The translations under genes and the position numbers were made by a program. A stretch of DNA of 64,000 nt, taken from Mycolicibacterium pulveris. GTDB lineage: Bacteria; Actinomycetota; Actinomycetes; Mycobacteriales; Mycobacteriaceae. The DNA lies in contig NZ_AP022599.1 in assembly GCF_010725725.1 (NCBI RefSeq), forward strand, positions 4,154,001-4,218,000. The letters are read 5' to 3'. The notes under the pieces were generated by a model. It ran no database searches. It was not told the DNA's origin and was given only the letters and a program-made list of their open reading frames with translations. Positions 1-9,973 of this stretch are shown in pieces. How positions within the stretch are numbered: position 1 is the first letter of the stretch; every line of letters begins with the position of its first letter.

Positions 1-1
1 C

Positions 2-934
2 ATCCTGATGCTCGGCCCCACCGGCTGCGGCAAGACCTATCTCGCGCAGACGCTGGCCAAGATGCTCAACGTGCCGTTCGCGATCGCCGACGCCACCGCG
101 CTCACCGAGGCCGGCTACGTCGGTGAGGACGTCGAGAACATTCTGCTCAAGCTGATCCAGGCCGCCGACTACGACGTCAAACGCGCCGAGACCGGCATCA
201 TCTACATCGACGAGGTCGACAAGATCGCCCGCAAGAGCGAGAACCCGTCGATCACCCGCGACGTCTCAGGCGAGGGTGTGCAGCAGGCGCTGCTGAAGAT
301 CCTGGAAGGCACGCAGGCGTCGGTGCCCCCGCAGGGCGGCCGCAAGCATCCGCATCAGGAGTTCATCCAGATCGACACCACCAACGTGCTGTTCATCGTC
401 GCGGGCGCGTTCGCCGGGCTGGAGAAGATCGTCTCCGACCGCATCGGTAAGCGCGGGTTGGGCTTCGGCGCCGAGGTGCACTCCAAGGCCGAGATCGACA
501 CCCAGGACCACTTCGCCGAAGTGATGCCCGAGGACCTGATCAAGTTCGGGCTGATCCCGGAGTTCATCGGCCGGCTCCCGGTCGTGGCGTCGGTGACCAA
601 CCTCGACAAGAACTCGCTGGTGCAGATTCTGTCCAAGCCCAAGAACGCGTTGGTCAAGCAGTACACCCGGCTGTTCGAGATGGACGGCGTCGAGCTGGAG
701 TTCACCGACGACGCGCTCGAGGCCATCGCCGATCAGGCCATCCACCGCGGCACCGGTGCCCGCGGCCTGCGCGCCATCATGGAGGAAGTCCTGCTGCCGG
801 TGATGTATGACATCCCCAGCCGGGACGACGTCGCCAAGGTCGTCGTCACCAAGGAGACCGTGCAGGACAACGTGCTGCCGACGATCGTGCCGCGCAAACC
901 GTCTCGCACCGAACGCCGCGACAAGAGCGCCTAG
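2..934 (+). CDS. clpX: ATP-dependent Clp protease ATP-binding subunit ClpX (5' truncated by window)
   Basis: ClpX is the hexameric AAA+ unfoldase that feeds substrates to the ClpP peptidase in the cytoplasm. The 310 visible residues start just before Walker A (GPTGCGKT), continue through the pore-loop motif GYVG and Walker B (IIYIDEVDK), and end with the C-terminal AAA+ small domain and a basic tail. The family is usually about 425 residues, so roughly 115 N-terminal residues, including the zinc-binding domain, lie outside the window. The reading frame is open from base 2. In M. tuberculosis clpX also neighbours korAB, and this sets the syntenic frame for the window. Confidence 0.97.
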   Translation: MLMLGPTGCGKTYLAQTLAKMLNVPFAIADATALTEAGYVGEDVENILLKLIQAADYDVKRAETGIIYIDEVDKIARKSENPSITRDVSGEGVQQALLKILEGTQASVPPQGGRKHPHQEFIQIDTTNVLFIVAGAFAGLEKIVSDRIGKRGLGFGAEVHSKAEIDTQDHFAEVMPEDLIKFGLIPEFIGRLPVVASVTNLDKNSLVQILSKPKNALVKQYTRLFEMDGVELEFTDDALEAIADQAIHRGTGARGLRAIMEEVLLPVMYDIPSRDDVAKVVVTKETVQDNVLPTIVPRKPSRTERRDKSA

Positions 935-947
935 CCGGCCGAATGCG

Positions 948-1784
948 TCAGCGCACCACCCGGTCCGGCCGGGTGTAGACGTTCATCGAATCACCGCGTA
1001 AAAACGCCACCAGCGTGAGACCGGATTGGCTGGCCAGGTCGACGGCCAGCGATGACGGCGCCGACACCGCGGCCAGCACTGGGACGCCGGCCATCACCGC
1101 CTTCTGCGTCAGTTCGAACGACGCGCGTCCGCTGACCAGCAGCACCGTGCCGCCCAACGGGATCCGGTCGTGCTCCAGCGCCCATCCGATCACCTTGTCG
1201 ACGGCGTTGTGCCTGCCGATGTCCTCACGGACCGCCAGCGGGGCGCCGGTGGTGTCGAACAGCGCGGCACCGTGTAGGCCGCCGGTGCTGGCGAAGACCT
1301 TCTGCGCGTCACGCAGCAGCGCAGGCAGGCGCGTCAGCGTCTTCGCGGCCACGGTCGACGGATCGTCGCCGGGGCAGTGGCGGCTGCTCAGCCGCACGGC
1401 CTCCAGGGAGGCCTTGCCGCACACGCCGCACGACGAGGTGGTGTAGAAGTTGCGGGTCACGTCGACGTCGGGCATCGCGACGCCTGCGGCCAACGTGACG
1501 TCGAGCACGTTGTAGGTGTTGGCCACCACCCCCGACTCGTCGGTCGTGGTGCCCTTGCAGTACCGCACGGTCAGCACATCCTCGCGGCGCCCGATCACCC
1601 CTTCGGTGAGCAGAAACCCTTGCGCCAGTTCGATATCCGATCCGGGTGTGCGCATGGTGACGGTGATGGGCCTGCCATTGACCCGGACTTCCAGCGGCTC
1701 CTCGACCACCAGCGTGTCCGGCCGGGCCACGGTGTCTGCCGCGGTGACATGCTGTACCCGGCGCCGGGCGGTGACCCGTCCCAT
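948..1784 (-). CDS. fdhD: Formate dehydrogenase accessory sulfurtransferase FdhD
   Basis: FdhD transfers sulfur from a cysteine desulfurase to the molybdenum cofactor of formate dehydrogenase, which is needed for activity. The 278-residue product has the conserved SSCGVCGK segment with the CxxC pair at residues 118 and 121, and the typical ending with [11 protein letters not shown] and [11 protein letters not shown] chose the ATG at 1784, because the longer frame to 1898 adds a proline- and arginine-rich stretch unlike the family. It is convergent with clpX, only 13 bp apart. No formate dehydrogenase gene is in the window, but mobA lies 3.6 kb away. M. tuberculosis has fdhD at another locus, so this placement is lineage specific. 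Confidence 0.93.
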   Translation of the reverse strand: MGRVTARRRVQHVTAADTVARPDTLVVEEPLEVRVNGRPITVTMRTPGSDIELAQGFLLTEGVIGRREDVLTVRYCKGTTTDESGVVANTYNVLDVTLAAGVAMPDVDVTRNFYTTSSCGVCGKASLEAVRLSSRHCPGDDPSTVAAKTLTRLPALLRDAQKVFASTGGLHGAALFDTTGAPLAVREDIGRHNAVDKVIGWALEHDRIPLGGTVLLVSGRASFELTQKAVMAGVPVLAAVSAPSSLAVDLASQSGLTLVAFLRGDSMNVYTRPDRVVR

Positions 1785-1905
1785 CACGCGCCCCCCGGGC
1801 GGACCAGGTCGGCGCGTCGGCTGCTCGGGGGCATGGGCCCAGCCTAGGACGAAGGCCACGCGCGTCGAACTCGCCGCCGACGCCATCAGACGGCACAATG
1901 GTCGC

Positions 1906-2052
1906 GTGGATTCTGAAACCGCAACGAAAGCACGTGCGCGCGTGTGGCGTGATCCGCTTTCGGCCGGCTTCCGCGCGCACCAGAACCTGCTGCTACTCCG
2001 GTTGCGCTGGCATGAGCGGCGCGCCGCGGCCTCGGCCGAGCGGCTGAATTAG
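1906..2052 (+). CDS. Possible 48-residue basic protein, leaderless start
   Basis: A GTG-initiated frame of 48 codons encodes an arginine-rich peptide without recognisable domain. The sequence CACAAT at 1894-1899 lies 6 nt before the GTG and could be a -10 box of a leaderless transcript. It is divergent from fdhD. The frame lies inside a longer open frame, so openness alone is weak evidence, and I do not recognise a family. Conservation in related genomes would be the real test. Confidence 0.3.
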   Translation: MDSETATKARARVWRDPLSAGFRAHQNLLLLRLRWHERRAAASAERLN

Positions 2053-2391
2053 CCCACGCGCTGCGACGATCGCTGACCCGCATTTCGGCGTGCCGGCGCG
2101 CCGCTACTGCCGAGTAGAGCGTTTTCTTAGAAATCGCGGCCGCCCCGGGGTGACGAAAAGCACACTCTTGTCTCACGACGGCACCCCGCACACACGTGAG
2201 CTGCGCGTTTGGGCTAACCTTGTCCGCGTGTCCCACGCGGGTCCGGTGAAGGCCTACCTAAGGAAAGTGCAATAATCGGTACTGGTAGTGACATAAAAAA
2301 TTTTGGGTGGACGTCTGCGGCGCCGGGTCACACTGACGGCGACGCGAACGACGTTCGTCGGTAACGACCCACAAACTAGAGAGGCAGGGGC
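2053..2391 (+). other. korA upstream region, non-coding apart from a possible micro-ORF
   Basis: This 339-bp stretch separates the small frame from korA. It is less GC-rich near its 3' end, where an A/T run occurs at 2294-2304. A TANNNT box (TAACCT, 2215-2220) is the best promoter-like sequence. The korA GTG at 2392 follows a purine-rich GAGAGGCAGGGG. No terminator, tRNA or longer gene was seen. A weak resemblance to iron-regulator boxes (CTAACCTT, ACCTAAGG) does not form a proper palindrome. Confidence 0.5.
2228..2275 (+). CDS. Candidate leaderless 15-residue micro-ORF upstream of korA
   Basis: GTG at 2228 lies exactly 7 nt after the TANNNT sequence TAACCT (2215-2220), the spacing expected of leaderless mycobacterial transcripts. 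It opens a 15-codon frame (VSHAGPVKAYLRKVQ) ending at TAA 2275. Such upstream peptides are known in mycobacteria and can attenuate the following gene. Here korA begins 116 nt further on. The evidence is positional only. Confidence 0.3.
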   Translation: MSHAGPVKAYLRKVQ

Positions 2392-4338
2392 GTGGGGGCC
2401 AACGGCAACGGCGCAAGTGCAGGAACTCGGCAGAAGCTGGAGAAGGTCGTCATCCGGTTCGCCGGTGACTCCGGTGACGGCATGCAGCTCACCGGTGACC
2501 GGTTCACCTCCGAGGCCGCGCTGTTCGGCAACGACCTTGCCACGCAACCGAATTACCCTGCCGAGATCCGCGCCCCCCAAGGCACCCTGCCCGGTGTTTC
2601 GTCGTTCCAGATTCAGATCGCCGACTACGACATCCTCACCGCGGGCGACCGCCCCGACGTCCTCGTCGCGATGAACCCGGCCGCGCTCAAGGCAAACGTT
2701 TCGGACCTTCCCCGCGGCGGGCTGATCATCGCCAACTCCGACGAGTTCACCAAGCGCAATCTCGCCAAGGTCGGCTACGAGTCCAATCCGCTCGACAGCG
2801 ATGAGCTGTCCGACTACGTCGTGCAGGCCGTCCCGATGACCACGCTGACCCTGGGGGCCGTCGAGTCGATCGGCGCCTCCAAGAAGGACGGACAGCGCGC
2901 CAAGAATATGTTCGCCTTGGGTCTGCTGTCGTGGATGTACGGCCGCGAGCTCTCGCACAGCGAGGCGTTCATCCGCGAGAAGTTCGCCCGCAAGCCCGAC
3001 ATCGCCGAAGCCAACGTACTGGCGCTGAAGGCGGGCTGGAACTACGGCGAAACCACCGAGGCGTTCGCCAGCACCTACGAGGTGGCCCCCGCCAAGCTGA
3101 AACCCGGTGAGTACCGCCAGATCTCCGGTAACACCGCGCTGGCCTACGGCATCGTCACCGCCGGTCAGCTGGCCGGTATCCAGGTCGTGTTGGGCACGTA
3201 CCCGATCACGCCGGCGTCGGACATCCTTCACGAGCTGTCCAAGCACAAGAACTTCAACGTGCTGACGTTCCAGGCGGAGGACGAGATCGCCGGGATCGGC
3301 GCGGCGATCGGGGCGTCCTACGGCGGCGCACTGGGCGTCACCAGCACGTCGGGACCGGGGATCTCGCTGAAGTCCGAGGCCATCGGCCTGGCGGTGATGA
3401 CCGAGCTGCCGCTGGTCGTGATCGACGTGCAGCGCGGTGGCCCCTCGACGGGTCTGCCGACCAAGACCGAGCAGGCCGATCTGCTGCAGGCGATGTTCGG
3501 GCGCAACGGCGAGTCACCGGTTGCGGTCATCGCGCCGCGCTCACCCTCGGACTGCTTTGACGTGGCCATCGAGGCGGTGCGCATGGCGGTCACCTATCAC
3601 ACGCCCGTGATGATCCTGTCCGACGGCGCGATCGCCAACGGCTCTGAGCCGTGGCGCATTCCGGACGTTGGCACGTACCCGCCGATCAATCACGTCTTGG
3701 CCAAACCCGGTGAGCCGTTCCAGCCGTACGCGCGGGACCCCGAGACGCTGGCGCGCCAGTTCGCCGTTCCCGGCACACCCGGGCTGGAACACCGCATCGG
3801 CGGGCTGGAGGCGGCCAACGGTTCGGGCAACATCTCCTACGAACCGAAGAACCACGACCTGATGGTGCGGCTGCGGCACGCCAAGGTGGCGGGCATCAAG
3901 GTGCCCGACCTGGAGGTCGACGACCCGACCGGCGACGCTGAACTGCTGATGCTGGGTTGGGGCAGCAGCTACGGCCCCATCGGTGAGGCGTGCCGGCGTG
4001 TACGGCGCCGGGGGATCAAGGTCGCGCAGGCGCACCTGCGCAATCTCAACCCGCTTCCGGCCAACCTCGGTGAGGTGCTGCGGCGCTACTCCAAGGTCGT
4101 GCTGCCGGAGATGAACCTCGGCCAGCTGGCGCTGTTGCTGCGCGGTAAGTATCTGGTCGACATCCAGTCGGTCACCAAGGTGGAAGGCATGGCGTTCCTG
4201 GCCGACGAGGTGGAGGGCATCATCGATGCCGCGCTCGATGGAACGCTGGGCGACAAGGAAAGTGACAAGACCAAGTTCGCGCGGCTGGCGGCTGCGACCG
4301 TCGAAGTTGGCGCGACTGGTGTGGGAGCGAACGCATGA
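2392..4338 (+). CDS. korA: 2-oxoglutarate:ferredoxin oxidoreductase, fused gamma/alpha subunit KorA
   Basis: KorA with KorB forms the CoA-dependent 2-oxoglutarate:ferredoxin oxidoreductase, which makes succinyl-CoA and reduced ferredoxin independently of the classical dehydrogenase complex. In M. tuberculosis this is Rv2455c/Rv2454c. The 648-residue protein has an N-terminal gamma domain (FAGDSGDGMQLTG near residue 25, residues about 15-190) fused to an alpha pyrimidine-binding domain (TYPITPASDILHEL near 270, then the AEDEIAGIGAAIGAS helix). The start is a GTG behind GAGAGGCAGGGG. The stop overlaps the korB start by ATGA, so the two are translationally coupled. Confidence 0.96.
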   Translation: MGANGNGASAGTRQKLEKVVIRFAGDSGDGMQLTGDRFTSEAALFGNDLATQPNYPAEIRAPQGTLPGVSSFQIQIADYDILTAGDRPDVLVAMNPAALKANVSDLPRGGLIIANSDEFTKRNLAKVGYESNPLDSDELSDYVVQAVPMTTLTLGAVESIGASKKDGQRAKNMFALGLLSWMYGRELSHSEAFIREKFARKPDIAEANVLALKAGWNYGETTEAFASTYEVAPAKLKPGEYRQISGNTALAYGIVTAGQLAGIQVVLGTYPITPASDILHELSKHKNFNVLTFQAEDEIAGIGAAIGASYGGALGVTSTSGPGISLKSEAIGLAVMTELPLVVIDVQRGGPSTGLPTKTEQADLLQAMFGRNGESPVAVIAPRSPSDCFDVAIEAVRMAVTYHTPVMILSDGAIANGSEPWRIPDVGTYPPINHVLAKPGEPFQPYARDPETLARQFAVPGTPGLEHRIGGLEAANGSGNISYEPKNHDLMVRLRHAKVAGIKVPDLEVDDPTGDAELLMLGWGSSYGPIGEACRRVRRRGIKVAQAHLRNLNPLPANLGEVLRRYSKVVLPEMNLGQLALLLRGKYLVDIQSVTKVEGMAFLADEVEGIIDAALDGTLGDKESDKTKFARLAAATVEVGATGVGANA

Positions 4339-5405
4339 CAGATCTGGTTGGAGCTGATCTCGGCCTGACGTCGGGCACCAGTGGTGTGCCCACGACCGAC
4401 CAGCCGCAGAAGGGCAAGGATTTCACCAGCGACCAAGAGGTCCGGTGGTGCCCGGGTTGCGGTGACTACGTCATCCTCAACACCATTCGCAACTTCCTGC
4501 CCGAACTGGGTCTGCGTCGCGAGAACATCGCGTTTGTCAGCGGTATCGGCTGCTCGAGCCGCTTCCCGTACTACCTGGAGACCTACGGTTTCCACTCCAT
4601 CCACGGCCGCGCGCCCACCATCGCGACCGGACTGGCGCTGGCGCGCAAGGACCTTTCGGTGTGGGTGGTCACCGGCGACGGCGACGCGCTCTCGATCGGC
4701 GGCAACCACCTGATCCATGCGCTGCGCCGCAACGTCAACATCACGATCCTGCTGTTCAACAACCGGATCTACGGGCTGACCAAGGGCCAGTACTCGCCGA
4801 CGTCGGAGGTCGGCAAGATCACCAAGTCCACCCCGATGGGCTCGCTGGACTACCCGTTCAATCCGGTGTCGCTGGCGCTGGGCGCCGACGCCACGTTCGT
4901 CGGGCGCGCGTTGGACTCCGACCGCAAGGGGCTCTCCGAGGTGCTGCGGGCGGCCGCGGCACATCGCGGCGCGGCGCTGGTCGAGATCCTGCAGGACTGC
5001 CCGATCTTCAACGACGGCTCGTTTGACGCGCTGCGCAAGGAGGGCGCCGAGGAGCGGCTGATCAGCCTCACTCACGGCGAGCCCGTCGTGTTCGGCGCCG
5101 ACGGCGAGTACTGCGTGGTGAAGTCGGGCTACGGGCTCGAGATCGCCAAGACCGCCGACGTCTCGGCCGACGAAATCGTGGTGCACGACGCCCATCTTGA
5201 GGACTCGGCGTACGCGTTCGCGCTGTCACGGCTGTCCCAGGAGAACCTCGAGCACATGGTGATGGGCGTCTTCCGGCAGGTCAACAAGCCGACCTACGAC
5301 GATGCCGCCCGCCAGCAGGTCGCGGTGGCCCAAGAGGCGCAACCGCACGACACGGCCGCGCTGCAGTCGCTGCTTCGGGGCAAAGACACCTGGACGGTCG
5401 ACTAA
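4335..5405 (+). CDS. korB: 2-oxoglutarate:ferredoxin oxidoreductase beta subunit KorB
   Basis: KorB is the thiamine-diphosphate-binding beta subunit of the KOR enzyme. The 356-residue product has WCPGCGDY (Cys39 and Cys42) and GIGCSS (Cys73), which contribute to the [4Fe-4S] cluster, and the ThDP/Mg motif starting at GDGD (114-117) and ending in LFNN. Length matches the mycobacterial family. Its ATG overlaps the korA stop. The korB stop codon TAA forms the first half of the -10 box proposed for mobA, so transcription of the next gene is probably partly independent. Confidence 0.96.
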   Translation: MTDLVGADLGLTSGTSGVPTTDQPQKGKDFTSDQEVRWCPGCGDYVILNTIRNFLPELGLRRENIAFVSGIGCSSRFPYYLETYGFHSIHGRAPTIATGLALARKDLSVWVVTGDGDALSIGGNHLIHALRRNVNITILLFNNRIYGLTKGQYSPTSEVGKITKSTPMGSLDYPFNPVSLALGADATFVGRALDSDRKGLSEVLRAAAAHRGAALVEILQDCPIFNDGSFDALRKEGAEERLISLTHGEPVVFGADGEYCVVKSGYGLEIAKTADVSADEIVVHDAHLEDSAYAFALSRLSQENLEHMVMGVFRQVNKPTYDDAARQQVAVAQEAQPHDTAALQSLLRGKDTWTVD

Positions 5406-5408
5406 CGT
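5403..5408 (+). promoter_or_regulatory. Predicted -10 box (TAACGT) for leaderless mobA
   Basis: TAACGT matches the mycobacterial -10 consensus TANNNT and lies 7 nt before the mobA ATG. Its first three bases are the korB stop codon. No clear -35 is visible, which is common in mycobacterial promoters. Confidence 0.5.
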
Positions 5409-5415
5409 CTCACCC

Positions 5416-6006
5416 ATGACGACCACGACAGGTCTGGCCGCGATCATCCTGGCGGGCGGGGCTTCTCGCCGGATGGGCCGGGACAAAGCCACCCTTCCCT
5501 ACGAGGGCACCACCTTCGTCGAGCACATGGTGAGCATCGTCAGACGCCGGTGCGCGCCGGTGTTCGTGGTGGCCGCGCCCGGGCAGGCGCTTCCGGAGCT
5601 CGATGCCGAGGTGCTGCGTGACGAGGCCCGCGGTTACGGCCCGCTGTTGGCGACCGGACGCGGGTTGCGCGCCGCCGCGGAGGCCGGCGTCGAGCTGGCG
5701 TTCGTCTCGGCGGTGGACCTGCCGCTGCTGACCGGCGAGCTGATCGATCAACTGGTGACCCCCGCGGTGGCGCTGGGCGCCGACATCGTGCTGCCCTGGG
5801 ACGGGCGCACCCACTACCTGGCCGGTATCTACCGGACGTCGCTGGCCGACCGGGTGGACGAACTGGTGGCGGCCGGGGAACGCAGCATGCGCGCGTTGGC
5901 GAACTCCGTCGACACGCAACGCGTCGTCATGCCTCGGCAGCGCGCTTTGACCAACGTCAACACCCCCGCGGATCTGGCCGCCGTGAATTCTCGGCAAATT
6001 GCGTAG
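5416..6006 (+). CDS. mobA: Molybdenum cofactor guanylyltransferase MobA
   Basis: MobA attaches GMP to molybdopterin to make the guanine dinucleotide cofactor used by enzymes such as formate dehydrogenase and nitrate reductase. The 196-residue protein starts with the nucleotidyltransferase signature [13 protein letters not shown] (12-24), carries the metal-binding VDLPLL segment, and ends with the [10 protein letters not shown] segment typical of MobA. The start is the ATG at 5416, which follows a -10-like TAACGT by 7 nt, so the mRNA is probably leaderless. It sits after korAB, as Rv2453c does in M. tuberculosis, and fits functionally with fdhD 3.6 kb upstream. Confidence 0.93.
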   Translation: MTTTTGLAAIILAGGASRRMGRDKATLPYEGTTFVEHMVSIVRRRCAPVFVVAAPGQALPELDAEVLRDEARGYGPLLATGRGLRAAAEAGVELAFVSAVDLPLLTGELIDQLVTPAVALGADIVLPWDGRTHYLAGIYRTSLADRVDELVAAGERSMRALANSVDTQRVVMPRQRALTNVNTPADLAAVNSRQIA

Positions 6007-6211
6007 CAAATTACTTTAGTTTCAATCAACCATTTGTAGCGACCGGAATTGAATTCCGCGCCTGCAATTACGTCGGCAACTCGTCGTAATATGCGTCCGA
6101 TGGTGCGGACCCGTGCGCACAAGGGCTTCGCCGCCCCCTGTCCGGTGCGACTCGAAACTTGGTGCGGTGCATACGGTTTCGAATTCGGCAAGTGACAATG
6201 GTCCTCAATTC

Positions 6212-6227
6212 GGTCACAATTGGTCAC
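6212..6227. promoter_or_regulatory. Direct repeat GGTCAC-N4-GGTCAC, possible MtrA-type site
   Basis: Two GGTCAC units start exactly 10 bp apart, one helical turn, each followed by A/T. MtrA, the response regulator for cell division and resuscitation genes in mycobacteria, binds direct repeats of a GTCACA-like motif. The match is partial, and the site is about 850 bp from the rpf start. Confidence 0.3.
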
Positions 6228-6664
6228 GAATTTCGGTCTGGGACAGCGGCGAAACCGCACGCTCCGGTGTCGACGGACGCATCCCATCGGCCGATCGCCT
6301 GGTCGGTGACAGGGCGCACGTGGCCGCGGCGGGTGCAGACGCCGCGGTTCGACGCGACCTGCAAGATCTGAACCATGTTGGGATCCCCGGCTTTTCATTC
6401 CGTGGCGTCGCGTCTCCCGGGGTTGTCGTCGCAGCAGGTGGCCCGGACGCGAGAACGGCTCGTCTGAGCCGAAAATCCCTCTATGACACCATCTTTGGAC
6501 CCAAACCTGCCTGCTCCCGCTGCGGGGCACGGCCAGCGAACCCGTTCGCCAGTTGGGTGGTCTGCATCGGTGTGAAACGCGATGTGGTGCGGTTGAGACC
6601 CGATTTCAGGGCCCGCGTACCCGAAATCTGCGCACATACTCGTGCTCCACGTCACAAAATCATG

Positions 6665-6678
6665 GTGAGTTGGCTCAC
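6665..6678. promoter_or_regulatory. Crp/Cmr-type palindrome GTGA-N6-TCAC
   Basis: GTGAGTTGGCTCAC is a perfect core match to the cAMP receptor protein consensus (TGTGA-N6-TCACA core). It lies about 390 bp upstream of the first rpf gene. Mycobacterial Crp (Rv3676) is known to control an rpf gene in M. tuberculosis, which makes this candidate plausible. Confidence 0.4.
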
Positions 6679-7017
6679 GAAATTATGCTGACCGCCGGCT
6701 TCTGAGATGTCCGTCGGCACGGTGAGTTACCTGCACAGACATCGGGAAAATGCCGTCGTGATCTGTCCGTGATCATTCCGCGACACGTCCTTCACCGATA
6801 TGACTTCCGCCGATTCGGTTTGTACGGTCCCAAACGGCTTCATAAGGAGCAAACAATTTCAAACCCACGAACCTGCGCGTGAGTGGGGCCGCCGGGCGAG
6901 ATGGGCGAGATGACACCGCCGGTGGCCGCCGGGCGGTCACGTCCGGCGAGGTTTCGGCCTTCCGCTGTCGCACCCGACCGAGACGGTGCGGCCCAACTGA
7001 CGCCTGAAGAGGCACTT

Positions 7018-7040
7018 ACACCCGCGTGTCCCGCGGGTGT
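7018..7040 (+). promoter_or_regulatory. Hairpin just upstream of the first rpf start
   Basis: ACACCCGCG (7018-7026) and CGCGGGTGT (7032-7040) form a perfect 9-bp stem with a 5-nt loop, ending 30 nt before the GTG start and about 17 nt before the GAAAGGAA ribosome binding site. It has no U-tract, so it is not an ordinary terminator. A role in translation or mRNA stability is possible. Confidence 0.4.
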
Positions 7041-7070
7041 CGGTGGTGCGCGCTTGGCGAAAGGAACGAA

Positions 7071-7391
7071 GTGAAGAACATCCGCAAGACGTTTGGCCTG
7101 GCCACCTTCGCCGGTGCGCTCGCCGTGGCGCCGATCGCGCTGGCGGGCACTGCCAACGCGGACAGCGTGAACTGGGAAGCCGTCGCGGCCTGCGAGTCCG
7201 GTGGCAACTGGTCGATCAACACCGGTAACGGCTACTACGGCGGCCTGCAGTTCAGCTTGGGGACCTGGCGGTCCAACGGCGGGTCGGGCATGCCCCACCA
7301 GGCCAGCAAGTCTGAGCAGATCCGCGTCGCGGAGAACGTGCTGCAGTCGCAGGGTATCGGCGCCTGGCCGTCCTGCGGCGGACGCGGCTGA
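7071..7391 (+). CDS. Minimal resuscitation-promoting factor (RpfE/RpfC type), first of a pair
   Basis: Rpfs are secreted lytic transglycosylase-like enzymes that cleave peptidoglycan and promote regrowth of dormant cells. The 106-residue precursor has a signal peptide with predicted cleavage after AGTANA (residue 30). The remaining 76 residues are nothing but the Rpf domain: [10 protein letters not shown] with catalytic Glu42, then YYGGLQF and a closing Cys near residue 103 that can pair with Cys41. The GTG at 7071 follows GAAAGGAA. Known RpfE proteins are longer and have proline-rich linkers, which are absent here. A strong terminator follows directly, so it is monocistronic. Confidence 0.92.
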   Translation: MKNIRKTFGLATFAGALAVAPIALAGTANADSVNWEAVAACESGGNWSINTGNGYYGGLQFSLGTWRSNGGSGMPHQASKSEQIRVAENVLQSQGIGAWPSCGGRG

Positions 7392-7406
7392 TAACAACAG
7401 ACCTCG

Positions 7407-7447
7407 GAGGCGGCGCCGGTTCTCGACCGGCGCCGCCTCTTCTTTCT
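7407..7447 (+). terminator. Strong intrinsic terminator after the first rpf
   Basis: A perfect 14-bp stem (7407-7420 with 7426-7439, core GGCGGCGCCGGT) has a 5-nt loop and is followed by a T-rich TTCTTTCT. It lies 16 nt after the rpf stop. Intrinsic terminators this canonical are uncommon in mycobacteria. Confidence 0.85.
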
Positions 7448-7534
7448 CAGAGGCCTCTTACATCAGTTAAGTAACGAATAAAACTTTTGACACTCACGTA
7501 ACAGGTGACCTTCCTCACCCGACACACGGGATAA

Positions 7535-8671
<1,137 letters not shown>

Positions 8672-8675
<4 letters not shown>

Positions 8676-9841
8676 GCCGGTTGTACGTCGAGTTCGCCGG
8701 GCAGCCGGAACGCCGACCGCGCCGCGACGGCGGCCATCTGTCGCGCCAGCACCCCCTCGGGCACCAGCACCGAGGAGCGGCTGACCAGCGTGCTCAATAT
8801 CGCCGGTCGCAGGTTGACGGCGACGCCGAGCAGCTTGGACTGGCGCACCACCGACCGCACCCGTGGCCGGCGGAACGCCACGAACCTGGCGAACGCGGCG
8901 GAAAGATCGCCCACGCCGTCGACGAACCTCGCCAGGATCGCGGCGTCCTCGATGCCCTGGCAGCCGCCCTGACCCAGGTGCGGACGCATCGGATGTGCGG
9001 CGTCGCCGACCAGCACCACCGGGCCGCGTGACCACTGCCGCGCGTCGTCGCGGTCATAGAGGTCGTTGCGCAGCACGGCGCGCGGATCGCTGGCCGCCAG
9101 CACCTGTGGGATCGGGTCGGCCCAGCCGGCGAACATGGCGCGCAGGTAGGTCAACTCCCCGTCGGGTGCCCGTCCGCCCTCGGGCGTACGTTCGGTCGCG
9201 AACCAGTAGGTGTGGTCGGTTCCGAGCGGAACGTGGCCGAATTCGACCGCGGGTCCGACGACTTCACCGGCGACCTCGGGGTCGATCGTGCAGTCGGCCA
9301 CCCCGCGCCATGCCGTGTATCCGACGTAACGGTTCCGCAGCGGACCGTTGAGGTGGCGCGCCACCATCGAGTGCGTTCCGTCGGCGCCCACCACGGCGTC
9401 GGCGTGAAGCGCCGCCGAGCCCGACAACGTCACTCGCACCCCGTCTCCCGTCGGGACCAGCGCTTCCGCGGACACCCCCGCGCGCAGGCTGCCGTCGGCG
9501 AGCGCGTCGCTCAGCACGGCGGTCAACGCCGAGCGGCGGATCACCACCAGCGGCTCGCCGAGTGCCTTGACGATGCGCTGCGGCGACGGGTGCCGCAGCC
9601 AGGTGCCGTCACGCCAGCGCAGCGCGCCGGCGGTCACCGTGCCGCCGGCCGCGCGCACCGCATCGCCGAGGCCCAGCTCGTCGAGCGCGGCCAGCGCGTT
9701 GGGCCAAATGGAAATGCCCGCGCCCGACGAGGTGTCGGTGCGTTGCTCGACGAGCGTCACGTCGTGACCGCACCGCTGCAGCGCGACGGCGGTCGTCAGG
9801 CCCGCGATGCCCGCACCGATCACCACGATCCGTTTCGCCAT
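8672..9841 (-). CDS. FAD-dependent monooxygenase (group A, aromatic hydroxylase type)
   Basis: The 389-residue protein has the N-terminal Rossmann motif GAGIAG (9-14) and the second FAD motif GDAAHPM near residue 290 followed by GQGGCQGIEDA, both diagnostic for single-component flavin hydroxylases of the salicylate/zeaxanthin-epoxidase type. I chose the ATG at 9841, which places the Rossmann motif at the usual distance. The longer frame to 9922 adds 27 unrelated residues. It is cotranslated with the VOC gene, which suggests a small oxidative pathway of unknown substrate. Confidence 0.85.
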
Positions 9842-9973
9842 CCGATGAACGTAGCGCGTGACCCGGGCGCTTTCGCGTCCGTTTCTGCCGGAGGGCGGTG
9901 ATTTCGCGCCCGGCACAGCCATGGCGCAGATCTCGACGACTTTTCTGCGACGGGCTTGTGCTACGAACGGGTC

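Larger units (their letters stand above)
6007..7070. other. Long non-coding region upstream of the rpf pair
   Basis: This 1,064-bp stretch has no convincing gene. Its first 700 bases are clearly more A/T rich than the surroundings, and the open frames in it lack family features. It contains a palindrome CGGAATT-G-AATTCCG (6044-6058), a direct repeat of GGTCAC (6212-6227), a Crp-like GTGA-N6-TCAC site (6665-6678) and a hairpin next to the rpf ribosome binding site (7018-7040). It is probably a long regulatory region and 5' leader for the first rpf gene. A small RNA inside it cannot be excluded. Confidence 0.6.

Noticed and set aside
2211..2270. Iron-regulator (IdeR-like) box before korA
   Set aside because: CTAACCTT and ACCTAAGG are separate and do not form the 19-bp palindrome expected.
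6113..6691. 192-codon open frame between mobA and rpf
   Set aside because: Composition is not mycobacterial coding, no ribosome binding site or domain is visible, and a competing frame exists on the other strand.
6900..7070. Possible ydaO-type (c-di-AMP) riboswitch upstream of rpf, because GCTGTCGCACCCGAC resembles part of the motif
   Set aside because: The conserved AGCTAA-containing closing strand and the paired GGAG elements are not present in order; only a short fragment matches.
7487..7515. Complete SigA promoter before the second rpf
   Set aside because: The -35 TTGACA is perfect, but no TANNNT occurs at 16-19 bp spacing, so only half a promoter is supported.
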